Shown piece after piece: positions 13,027 through 25,700 of a DNA stretch of 64,000 nucleotides. Location of the stretch: positions 64,433,869 through 64,497,868 of the forward strand of contig NC_046683.1 in NCBI RefSeq assembly GCF_009870125.1. Reading direction: 5' to 3'. The position numbers were made by a program, and so were the translations under genes. The DNA comes from Drosophila pseudoobscura. Lineage: Eukaryota > Arthropoda > Insecta > Diptera > Drosophilidae. Within the stretch, counting starts at the first letter, position 1; every line of letters starts with the position of its first letter. The notes under the pieces are model-generated. The model was not told the origin of the DNA, ran no database searches, and saw only the letters and a list, made by a program, of their open reading frames with translations.

Positions 13027-16000
13027 ACACAGTTTTGTGGGCTGCCAAATTGTCCAGCATTGAACCATATAGAATGCTTCAGATGACACCAAAAAAAACA
13101 TCCATATATTCAATGTGAAACGATTGTGGCACGACCTGTGGCATACCAATGAGGACGGGGGAATACGCCAAAGCCAAAAACTTGGCAAAAAAAAGAAAAA
13201 ATACAAATATAACCTGCTGCTGATCGGCTTCATTGGCATTCTCTGGATTAATCGAGCTCCAATCAACCTGATCAGATCATATCCGATCGATTCACTGCAA
13301 CATAATAATTTACGCTGCAGTTTTCACATTGAAAATGTCACCAGCTATTCGAGCCGTGACGATGACGTGTTTTACTTCTCTGTTTAAGTTGTTGTGCAAA
13401 AATGCTGATGGGGGGAGGCACAGAGAGAGAGGGAGACTCAAAGTTCAATGGCTGGCACGACGAAGCGAATGCATTCGCCAGGCAATTTGGCCAAGAGGGT
13501 AATCTGGATCTCTGGCCACGTGAGTAAGCGGCGCAGCAGCCACCTTTTTCTGCATGCCGTCAGCACTGGCTTACAGGTTTCTTTGACCAGCATCACAGAG
13601 TCGAACATTATCTCCTCCTCCTCTTCTTCTGGGGCAAGTGGCATGAGTCATGCAGCCAGAGGAATGTTTATGGAAAAAGTCCCCCTCCGTTGAATGGAGA
13701 TAGCCAATTCCAGTCGATGCTGTATTGCTGTCTTGCTGTCTATCTATTCTGTCAACGACTGTGCCGACTGCTGCACCTAAAAATTATAATTATGTGTATC
13801 TATGAGATACAAATTTACAATTACAATTACAGCCCCCACGCAGACCACCGACCAATTTTGTGGTGCTGTGGGCGTGGGTCCGGGTCCACAAATTATATGG
13901 CCAGTACTTTGGGGGGCACCAGGCAATTGTTATGCAAAGAGGCTGAGCAGCCTGGTCGGGGAGCTGGGGAGATCCCTCTCGATCCGCACAGATCTGTGAG
14001 ATCATGTGAATGAAAATGGAAAGTGGTCAGTGTTTACGGCGGCTCTCGCTCTCCCTCTCCCACTCCGGGCCATAATTTGCGCACCGCATAACTAAAAGAG
14101 TTATTATGGTGATTTCTTCTTTGCTGAAACGGAAGCCTCTCCATAACACACACGCGTCATATTGTCGCATTACAGAATTGCACTGTGACAGACCAACAGA
14201 CAGACGGACAGCCAGCGACATAATTGTAATCGTAATCGTGGGGACATATGTATGTTTGCTTATTGTAAACTTGTATTTGCCTTTAATGAGGCCGGAAGAA
14301 ATTGTTGGAATTGCAACTTAAACTGAAACTGAAACTGGCAGCCGTTCCAACAATCCAAAAGCAAGCAAAGGCTTGGCTTTAAGCCGCACGAACAAGCCCC
14401 ATGTTGTTAAGAAATCCCCAGCCATAGAACGGGGATTCATACATCACGAGGGTCTTTCACTTTCGTAATGCCCATAGCCATGCCATAGCCTCTGGGGTAA
14501 AAAAGACCAGAGTCCGAGCCAGAGCCAGAGCCACAGCCAGAGCTAGAGCCAGAGCCCGACCTTTATTTGCTTTTGGCAGCTTTCTATCTGCACGGAAGCA
14601 GGCGAAGAGCCGTAAATTGGCTAAGAAGGGCGTTGGACAACACCAGAAACAACAAGATCGAGAAGTGCTATAAAAAAGAGCAGTGCAAAGCAAACTCGAG
14701 CTACATATGTATGTATGTGGATAAAGTGGTAACTCCCCGGAGCGGATATTCTGTACGATAAATTGAAGTGGACCTTCCACTTAATCATACTTGTTTTGTG
14801 CATTTATTGCTCTTCAAGCACAAGTGCTCGCATTTATCAGTGCCCCAGCATTGTTTTTATTATTCATTATTCCCTTCCCACCACACAATCGAATTGCAGT
14901 TTTAAATTCCCTTATCAGTGTTTATTATCGAACTCTTTCTCTTGCGATTTTTACTTACATTTTGGAGGCCGTTCTTGGCGTTCTGGCCGGGTATCTGCGA
15001 GTGTGAATAATCCCCAGTGTGATTGCAATTACATATTCCAAATCCGAAATGCGTATATTTGGCAGCTTTAAATCAATCAGTATCCAATGTTTCGCTCTCT
15101 TTGTATCTATGCTAATCAGCCGCGGGGCGATTCACTTCTTATATAACAACTAATGGCCAAGTATTATCTTTTGAACGCTTTCATATACAAATCAGCCAAG
15201 CAGAATTATCATTTTAGCCATGCTATGGCGATGGCTATGGCGATGGCTATGGCCCACTGTCAATGGCCAATCTTTTGTGCACTTTCCCGGAGCAGACGCA
15301 GAAGCAGCAGCAGCCTCGACACTTGCCACATCTTCTACTTTTACTTTCCACAAAACAAACAAACACACACACACACACAGCACTGCTACTTGATGAGTGC
15401 CAACTGCAGTTGCAGCGATCAATCAAACAATCACAAAAGTTGCACAACGCCAATCGATTTCGATCACAATTAAGCGCGAAATATGCGATACGCGTTAATG
15501 GAGCTGCTTTTCTGGACGATCGTTCGTTCGGTCGCGGTCGCCGGTCACTGGAAGACTGATACCGATACCCGACCGAGACGAAGCAAAGCTCAGAGCTCGG
15601 AGGCAGGCCGCAACAATAGCACTTTGCTATCGATGTGAAGCCCGCCAGCCCGAAGTTTGGGAGCTTCGGCCGAGTGCCGGGGGGTCATGGTACACCACCA
15701 ACACCACCACCACCGCCACCGCCACCGCTCGGAGATCGGAAAGCTTTCAGGCACTCAACAAAACAACAAAACAAATCTACGTAGGGAGAACATACTAATT
15801 CCCAAAGAGGTAAACGACAGCTGTCCCAATTCCGCTTTTCGTTTACTTTTCGCGTGAAACTTCTTTTTTTTTGGGCTGCGGTTTATTGTTTTTACGAGTG
15901 TACCTGGTACTGTATGGACTTGAGGGGTATACCGGAGCTCGACGAAGGTATGCGCCAGGCAGAGTAGAGCGGTTTTGTACATCATCTGGAGTCAAGGACT

Positions 16001-17597
16001 GACTAAACTACGAACTACGACTATGAACAAAACCATCTTTCATGTTCCGAAAATATGTGGGGAAAAATGTGATAGTTATGGGAAAACAGAAAACATATAT
16101 GATGAAGATCCCCAGTATCCACGCATCTTTCACAGTTTCTAGCTCTGCCAGATCTCTGTTTTCTGTTTTCAGTGTTTAGTGTTTTTTTTTTTTTGAAAGA
16201 GCATGCGAAAAAAACGATTAAATATTTGAGTCCACAAATAAAAATCAGGAATTCCAGTCACGTTGGGGCTGTTGCTGATATACTCCATTACCTGGAACAA
16301 GAGTTCCAAGGGGCCCAAGCCCCGAGAGAGACACATTCTCCACTTTGAGATGGCCTGCGGGGAGACTCAAAACCGAAACTGTCCACATTAGAAAGTAAGC
16401 GAAAAAGTGAAGCAGAATGACGAGTCGAAGATGTTCAATGAAATGGGCTTTTTGCACGGGCAACCAGCTGTGTGGAAATTAACCAAAAGTGAGCATTTTT
16501 CTTGCCCAATTGGGGCTGTCCGAGTTGTCAGACAGGAAGACCAGAGCTGGACGCCGGCGGCGGCAGAGTCATGTGAAAGTGCGCCTAGAATTGGCGGCGA
16601 ATGGCTAGGCAGAGAAAATGGAAAATGCTCATCGGCTGGCCAGAGTCAGAGTCAGAGTCTGTCAACTTCCTGTTGAAAATCTAGGCAGAGCCTAGAGTGG
16701 TTTCCAAAACAGAAAAAACACAATTTGCAGAACGAGTTTCCAAGACTGAGAGAAGACTCTCTTCTGATGGGTGATTCTTTGGACGGTGAAGCCATTATCA
16801 AGAAGATTTCCTCAACAGTTTGTTCGATAGAGTAAAAAGAAACAGATGTTGGATGTATCATGCTTTTAATAGTAAATTGTATATTTCAATCATACATACA
16901 TACATATATGTACCTACATATGTATTGTTAGTCCTCCGTCAGTTTTTACATTTCCTTAGCACTTTTGAATGCTGTTTGCATCTGTTAATATTTGATTTAA
17001 ACAAGCTACTAACTTACTTGGTGCAAAGTTGTGATCTAAATATCGTTTGTTAGAAACATTAAAATATCGTAGAGTAGGGTAGAGTGGGGTAAGGTAAAGA
17101 TCTCGACACACACATACTCTCTCGTAATATATAGTATTCTCCCCTCTCCATCTGTCGTGTAAAATAGTTTTCTTATTTTGGTTTTTCTTGGAAAAGTATT
17201 CCCTTAGCTTTTGTATCACTCTACGGTTCAATATCTTATATTGGTGCGAGAAAAAGTGCATTACCATTAGTGTGTTACCATTAAGGAGAGATTGTTTTGT
17301 ATAACAGGTCCTGATCGGACACGATCTACATATACATTTTAGGTATATATTTTATAATTCAAGTTCAAAACCGATTCACGATCAAGGCAAAAATAATGTA
17401 TAACAGCGGCATTCGGATGCGCTTCAAAAAGTGTTTTTGTTTTACTTTGTTTAATTCTAGATACAAATGGCTAAGAACTTTTCAGTTCGCAATCTCGACT
17501 CGGTGTATCCCTGATAGTGCCAGCGACTCCAGCCTTACTGCCCTTAAAGCACAGCTCTGTTGGCTTATCATTGCAATTTAAGGTATTATAATGGTGG

Positions 17598-17779
17598 TTT
17601 ATTTATTTAAACAAATTTGTGTGTAACTTAGGCAAACAAAATAACGAAAAAAAAAGTAAAATGATTTCTTGCACCGCGATCGATGTTGCTCGGTTCTTGA
17701 GATAGTTTAATTATATATAATACAATAAAATAAATATTAAACATAGGAGTAAGAAATAAGGATTAGCAAGGGTTTTATT
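17598..17779 (-). terminator. Nc73EF: Poly(A) signals of Nc73EF
   Basis: On the minus strand AATAAA occurs at 17774-17779, about 380 nt after the Nc73EF stop, and again as overlapping copies at 17598-17607. Either could end the transcript. No cleavage data are available. Confidence 0.5.
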
Positions 17780-18157
17780 CATTCTGAAAATATTTTGTGA
17801 TCTCTGCGGTCGGTCGGTCTATCCCCACCATCACATCGTCCCGTCCCTCTTTTATTGGGGGATGCGTATGTGGATGGGTGCTATATATTCACTAGATTTA
17901 CTCGGCTCTTTAGTTTGCATTAAAGACCTACTACTGTGAGTCGGTTGTTGCTTGTTGCTCTTGTAATTTCACTAAACTAATTTTAACATTTCATTACTTT
18001 CACACAGTGCACTTAACAATTCGTCAGCAAAAAAATCATCATATCAAAGAGTCTGCATACGTTTCCATACAAAAAAATAATCGTAATTGGTATTCATCTC
18101 CCCACAACATCCGAAACATCTTCCTCCATCCATCCGGCCATCTATCACCTCCCCTCC

Positions 18158-19764
18158 TTAGACGGAAATCGCATCGTTGAGCAGAGCATTCAGCTCGCGG
18201 ATATGCTGGGCCTTGGATCCAGTGGCGGTCGAGGCGCTTGCGGCGCGTCCGGTATAGCTGTGGAGATTGAAGGATATACGGATTAGACATGGACATAGTT
18301 CTGGCAGATTTCGAGGGTGAGTTCACATAACATTCGGCTCTTGATTCGGTTAGGAAACGTGCACTAAACATTATTCTATGTAGTTCTTTGATTGAGTTTT
18401 AGCACACAGTTATGGGGGTATATGCTCAATGAAATGAAAGGGTTAAAGCAGGCGCAAAGTATTAGGTATACAATATATTAGAAATGATAAGAGAGAGTAG
18501 AACACGTTCGAGGGTGCAGCTGGAACCCAAAACATTGAAATGGACTCCCAGGGGAAGGAGGCTGGCCATATGCCTGAGGGAAACTCTAGATAGCCCCCAT
18601 TCGTTGGATCACCTAAGCATTGCAGAAACACTCTAGTTCCGTTGAAAACTGTTTCAGGTCTTCGATCAAGATGACACAACACACTAGCTTCACTATATCT
18701 CTAGTGTGTCTGTGTGTGTGTGTAGGGTGTGTGGGTAGGGTTTCTCGTATATATCATGTTGGACAAAAGTACACACTATTCGGGTTACAGTTGATGGAAC
18801 GATCTGGGTTAGACTATGCCAAGGATTAACATTGGGGTTATCCCTTTTAGCGGGGGCCAAAAACAAAAAAAAAGAACACAGAAACATGTCAAAGAACAAA
18901 TGCAAAACTGTCGACAAAACGCGCGTGCTCCAAACAGAAATAGAAATGGAATTATAGTTAGAGTTAGATTTAGAAATAGAACTAGAAGGATTAGAAGGTA
19001 AGTAATGTTGAGGTATTAAGTATTAGTGTGCGTTGGTTTTGTTGTGGAGTGGAAATATTTGGCCAGGGAACAAAAACATGCATGCCGAACAGCGCTTTGG
19101 GGAAACAGAAATCAAAAGGGGGAAAACGGGAGAAACAATCTTTGGGTGGAAACGGAAACGGAAACAGAAACATGGGCGAAACAAAAGACAAATGAGGAGT
19201 TAAACAAAACTGAGAGACAGAGAGGGAGCAGAGTATTAATTTTGGATTGAGTACTCTGAGCAGTAGCTCTGGTTGTTGGAGTAGAGTTGTTATTTGCAGA
19301 TAGATAGATTTGATTAGATAGTTAATTGATAGATAGTTTAGTTTAATTGTTTCACGCGCATCGAGTACTTTGCTTGCTTGCTGGCTATTTTTTTTTATAA
19401 ACGGTAGCTGCTGGCAGTTGCACAGCCACAGCTGGTTGCGCCCTCTCACCTAATTTTGCGTCCGGTTTTCGAGATGCGCGCACCCGGGGCGGCCGCATTG
19501 CCCGCGGGCCTATTGAAATCGTGTCGTACATTCTTTAGGTCAAAATGCTTGGCGGCATTGAAGTCGGCAGTGCCGGTGGCCGAGCCACCGTCCGTCGAAC
19601 CGTCACTCTTATTCGAGGCGAACATGCGGCTTAGCCAGGGTTTCGATTCGGATTCGGAGGATGCGGATACATGATTAGTATGATCAGTAGTAGTATTGGT
19701 AGTATTGGTTGTTGTATTGGAGGACATTGGATCATCGCTTTGGCTGCAACAATAACACATACAC

Positions 19765-19797
<33 letters not shown>

Positions 19798-22700
19798 CAA
19801 AGAGAGAGAGAGGATATGTTTTTGGTTTGGTTTGGTTTCGTTTCGATTTTTTCTTTTTGGATATTTTTCGGTGGGTTTTACGGTGGGTTTTTGTGTTTGT
19901 TTTTTTGCCAATTAGAATAGGGACATACGAAGTCTGTACACAACGGATATGGATAAAGGGATGGATAGGGGTTTCAAAACAAAATAACACAAGTTTCTTG
20001 GGTTTTTGGTTTTCGGTTTTCTTCTCTTCTTTCTCACAAATTTCGATTAGTAAAGAAGGAGAACTTAACGATAGAATCAGAATTAGAATTAAACGAGAAA
20101 ATCATAAATAAGAAGCCATGCAAAGTAAGGATGGAAAAAGGGATGAGATAGATCCAAAAAAAACAAAAGGACCATCGAAATATCAATAGATTGAAGAGCC
20201 TCCAATGGAGCAAAACATATTGATATTTGTATAGTCTCTGATACGATATACGGTAGAGTATGCAGTGAAGTAAAGCCAATTATCTGATGAGATTCGCTGG
20301 GTGACCAATTATTCGGAATACAATTTTGCAATCAGGTGGTGAAAAATGTTTAATTCTTGGAGTGGTTTTCGGTGGTGGTGGACATGCGTTCATCCAAACG
20401 AAAAGAAACAAGAACTTTGAAGCGGTTTTCTATTGAATGTTTGTTGGAGTGTGGAGTGGGTTTCGTGTGGAACGTTCTTGTTTTTTTTTTGTGTTACTTC
20501 TAGATCTAAGAAGTCTAAGACTAGCTACTAAAAGAGAGAGATATATATAGAGAAAGAGGAAGAGAGAGAGAAGCCTTAGCTTGGGAAACGGTTCAATGAG
20601 GATAGAATCGAAGTAAACCAAAATGAATAACAGCTAAAGGCATTGCGAGGAGTGATGGTGACAGCCATGAGAGTGTGGGTGAAAGTGAAAGTGAGGAGAA
20701 GAAAGTCAAATCAAATGATCGGTTAATGCAAAAATAGTGAAACAATAGCAAAAGGATAGATAAGATAAGAGAATCAAAGAATCTTAATCGAGTAAAGAGT
20801 GCACGATGAGAGAGAGAGAGAGGTGCACTCTAAGTTGATAACAGAGAAACGGAGAAAAAAACAAGAGAGAGAGAAACAGAGAGAGAGAGAGAGAGAGAGT
20901 CTATCCAAGAGAGCGATGGGGCTGGGTCGGGGCTTCAGGTGTGGGTCGGATCGTGTGTCGTTGCTTAATGTTTAGCCCTGGCCCTGTGGCACCTACCTGA
21001 CATCGCGACTGTGGTTGAGGGCGGTGAGGAAACGGGGCTGGACATAGGTCCAGCTTCCCTGGTTCTTGTGCTCCTCCTGGGCCCAGACCAGCTCGGCGTT
21101 CTTGTACAGATTGGCCTGCTCCTTGACCAGATCGAAGGGGAAGGGCGAGACCTATACGGAGAGGAGTGGAGAACGAGCTTTAGCAGTGCTCACAGAGACA
21201 AGCTGGGACAACGACTCACCTGCTCCACACGCAGAATGGCAACGTCGCTCTCCAGTTGCTTCTCGGTACGCATTTTGGTCAGATCGTAGTAGACGCGTCC
21301 CGAGCAGAAGACGACCTTCTTGACGTTGGCTGGATTCTGGCCAGCCGGCCCATTGTCGGGGATGATGCGCTGGAATTCGCTGCCCTCGCTCATCTCGCTG
21401 AAGGGGCTCTTGGCCTCCGGGTGGCGCAGCAGCGACTTGGGCGTGCACAGGATCAGGGGCTTGCGGAAGGGCAGAGCGATCTGGCGACGCAAGATGTGGT
21501 AGTAGTTCGCGGGCGTCGTGCAGTTGGCCACGATCCAGTTGATGTCGTGCAACTGGCGGACAGCGAACTCATCCGACTCGGGGGGGAAGTAGTCGGGATC
21601 GTCGGAGCTCATCTGCAGGAAGCGCTCCACGCGGCACGAGGAGTGCTCAGGGCCCATGCCCTCCATGCCGTGGGGCAGCAGCATCACCAGACCCGACTGG
21701 CGCACCCACTTCGACTGTCCGCTGGAGATGAACTGATCGATGATCGACTGGGCCGTGTTGCTGAAATCTCCGAACTGCGCCTCCCACAGCACCAGGGCGT
21801 TGGGATTGGTCATCGAGTAGCCGTGCTCGAAGCCCAGCACCGCGTACTCCGACAGCGAGCTGTTGGAGACGGAGTAGGGCGCCTGGTCGGGGTACATGTG
21901 CTGCAGCGAGTTGTAGGTGGCCTTGTCCACCAGCTGGTGGTGCAGCACGTGGTGACGGTGCGAGAAGGTGCCGCGCTCCACATCCTGTCCGGACAGACGC
22001 ACGTGGATGCCCTCCTTCAGCAGCGAGCCGAAGGCCATGGCCTCACCCAGCGCCCAATCGGCAATCTTCTCGTCGACCATGTTCTTGCGGGCGGCCAACA
22101 CACGCATCAGACCCCTAGACGGAAATAAGGACACATATATATAAGCCTCGATAATAAATCGAACAGTCCTGAGGCGGAACTCACTTGTGGATCACGAATT
22201 CAGCGGCATTGGGTGGTGGCATGGAGAAACGGTTGCCAATGTGGATCAGAGTCTCCTCCTTGACGCCGGTGGGGGCCACCTTCAGGGGGTCCTTGCCCTC
22301 GAAGAAGCCAGACCAGGGCGAGTCCAGCCAGTCCTTGTACTTGACATGGGTCTCGGTCTTAGCCAGGGCGAAGGCCTCCTCGCAGATGTTCTCGTACTTG
22401 GCGGCCACCGACTTGACCTCCTCGCCGGTGACGGTGCCCTCGGCGATCAGCTTGTCCGCGTACAGATCCAAGCAGTTCTTGTGCTTCCTGATCTTCTGGT
22501 ACATGAGGGGCTGCGTGAACATCGGCTCGTCGATCTCGTTGTGTCCGTTGCGACGGTAGCCGACCAGATCGATGACACAGTCCTTGTGGAAAGTGGCACG
22601 CCACTCGGCGGCGACCTTGCACACGTGCATCACGGCCTCTGGGTCGTCGGCGTTGACGTGGAAAATGGGGGCATTGACCACGCGTGCCACGTCCGTGCAG

Positions 22701-25700
22701 TAGGGAGAAGAGCGGGAGAAGCGGGGATCGGTGGTGAAGCCGATCTGGTTGTTGGCCACGACGTGGATGGTGCCGTGGGTGGTGTAGTCGGGCAGGTCCG
22801 ACAAGTGCATCGTCTCGTAGACGACACCCTGGCCGCAGAAGGCGGCATCGCCGTGGATCAGAATGGACATGACCTTCTTGCCCTCCTGGTCGCCGCGGTA
22901 GAACTGCTCGGCACGGGTCTTGCCCTGAACCACGGGATCGACTGCCTCCAGATGGGAGGGATTGGCCACCACGGCCAGGCGGATGTTCTTGTTCGTCACG
23001 CGATTCAGACGCTCAATGTAGGTGCCCAAATGGTACTTGACATCGCCAGAGCCCTAGGGAAGAAAGAATGCTTTAGATCAGATTCTGTGCTGCAGAAGAT
23101 TCCCTCCATCTACTCACATCATCGGCAGCCTCCAGGCCAGCGAACTGCGTGAAGATCTGGTTCAGCGGCTTGCGGCACACGTTGGCCAAGGTGTTGAGGC
23201 GGCCACGATGGGGCATGCCCATGATAACAGACTCCACTCCGAGCTCTGTGGACACATCGATGATCTCCTTGAGGGCTGGGATCATGATCTCGCAACCCTC
23301 CAGGCCGAAACGCTTCTCCGACGAGTACTTCTTGGCCAGGAAGGCCTCGAAGCCAGTGGCGCGGGTCAAACGGGCCAGGATCAGGCGCTTCTCCTCGGGC
23401 GAGAAGTTGAGCACGCCGGGAGTCTCAAAGTGCTTGCGGATCCAGTTGCACTGCTCCAAAGAGTTGATGAACATGAACTCCACACCGATCTTGTTGCAGT
23501 AGACATTCTCCAGGCGGTTCAGGATTTCCCTAAGGGGCAAAAAACACAAGATAAAGGATTTGCAGTTTTGCTTAGGCATTCCTGCTCCTGGGAGAGCACT
23601 TGTACTTACTTGAGTGGCAGCGAGGCCTCGTCGCCACCAATGAAGGTGGTGCTGGGCAGCTTGAACTGACGCTCCATATCCTGTTCGCCTGTTTTTTTTT
23701 GGGTGGGGATTGGGTATTCATATATTAGTGAAGTGCTCGTTGTGGGTGGGAGGAGAGTGGTATGGTGTCTGACATTTTTGTTTGTTGTTTTTTTGGGGGG
23801 TTAGTAATTTGTAGGCGGCAAATGTTTTGGGTTGAAATTCGGAGTGTAATGACTTGTTGCTTCTAGATAAAGTATGTATGTACAATATATATTGTAGTGT
23901 GGGTGTATATAGGGCGGGGGGTACAGACAGATAGATAGATGCTCATCAACATGCTCTCAACATGGAATCTCTCAGCTGGTTCTCGTTTATTCGATAATCG
24001 CTGGAGACACGACATGCACTAGAAAAACTTCAATTTGATTGGTTGATAATCCCCCGTCCCTCCGACAATCAGACTATTATCAATCGATGCCTTTTTTTCC
24101 CCCCTTTGGATTTGCTTCACTTCACTTCAATCAACTTTCAATAAACAATACTAGCATGCAATCTATGATCTATACGTGACATTCTTATAAGTAGGTAGAG
24201 AGGACTAAGTAGGTATGTATATATTTTTGTAACTTTTTGTCACGACAGTCAAGCAACAACAAATTACATATAAAATTAACAATAGAAATGTAACACAAAT
24301 TGTTTTGGCAATATATGTGTATGTATATATTATATAGTAGAATAGTAGTAATATATAGGCGCATATTTACTTGGTTCTATATATCATTTTTGGTACATTT
24401 TTTGTTTAGAGGTGAGGTCGATTTTGATGTCAAGGAGGAGTATATCGTGTATGCGTGAGAAAGATAGAAAACGTCACTACGTCACAACGTACAGTAGTAC
24501 TCGTAATTGCATATGGTATTTCTTGTGGGAGGACTTAAGGACTAAACATACAGGACACAGGACACAGGACACTGGACATTGGGGGTATTTACAACATAAA
24601 ATAGAGTTTAAAAACGGTAACTGAAAATGGGGTTTTAGGGAGTGGATTTTTCTGACCACAAGCTCGATAGGGGGCGGGAGTGGGGAGGGAGGAGGAGGAC
24701 GTTTACTTACCGAAACTGAAATTAGCGTAAATGGATTTCGTCGAGGAGTTGCCAGGCAATTCTGGTGAATTAATTTCGAGTGGATCGAGGTGAGCAATAT
24801 TATGTCCTCGGATCTAACGTGTGTGAGTATTGTCGGTTGGGTTTGGTTGTGGTTGTGGTTGTGTATGTTGTATGGTGTGTGTGTGTGGGTTGGTGGGTTT
24901 TTTTTTTTGTTTTTTGGTAGTATTAACAATGTTTGTTCGGATTTCGTTTAGATTTTCACACACAATACACACACATCGATAATTGATACAAAAAGAGAGA
25001 GAGAGAATTTGGAATTTTTTGTTTTAACGTTTTGTTGTTGTTTTTGCGATTGATTTGTTTTGTTTTTTTGGGTTTTTGAGTTTTGATTGCAGTTTTGTTT
25101 TAGTTTTCGGTTTGGTTCGATTTTTGTTACATTTAGCGGTTAGGAAGCGTTTTGGGTTATATATATAAAAATAAATGGAAAAGAAAATAAAAATCAATTA
25201 TAATTTGTAGGCTGGCAAAGAGTACGTATCGTATTTATAAACTAAACAAATAAACAAACAAACAAACAAACACAAATTAAAGCGAGACACTAAAAGCTGC
25301 CCACAAGAGACCTTCATCCAGTGGGTTCCAGTAGTTTGGACGGAACAATGGGGCTGTAGCTATGGATTACGGGCGGGATGTGGCTGTGGGTGTGGGTATG
25401 GATCGTCTTGGATCGGAGGTTCGATGGGGATTGTTAATCAATTCAACAGGAACGGAACGAAACGGAACGCAGCGAACAACAGGGTGCACAAAAAGAACAG
25501 AGAAAGAGAGAGACAGAGAGAGAGAGAGAGAGAGTGACGTGGCGTGGCGTGACTTGACGTGGAAAGGGTGAGAGAAAGCGAAAAGGATAGAGTAACTTTT
25601 GTACTGTGAGAGAAAGCCATACACCAAAGGATATATTACTTACACTTATTCGGTACGGAACTCATACCACTTAAACCAGAACTAAACGCAAAACTTTTGC

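Larger units (their letters stand above)
5533..17590. other. About 12 kb without credible coding sequence; upstream region of the left-end gene
   Basis: No frame here has domain content, codon bias or a consistent exon structure. The block holds many microsatellites and pyrimidine/purine tracts, listed separately where distinct. Further material includes a pyrimidine tract at 9904-9956, GAGA-type (CT)n at 10735-10764, a hexamer series GAGCCA at 14513-14556 and an ATGGCG/ATGGCT series at 15220-15253. A plus-strand segment at about 10,920-11,272 ends in a good donor (AAAAG/GTGAGT) and could be a non-coding RNA exon, but nothing else supports it. The region most likely holds 5' UTR exons, introns and enhancers of the minus-strand gene whose first coding exon starts at 5532. 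Confidence 0.55.

Noticed and set aside
21256-23669. Long plus-strand open frames (290, 321 and 153 codons) opposite Nc73EF
   Set aside because: They are antisense shadows of conserved, GC3-rich exons; they cross the splice sites and have no domain content.
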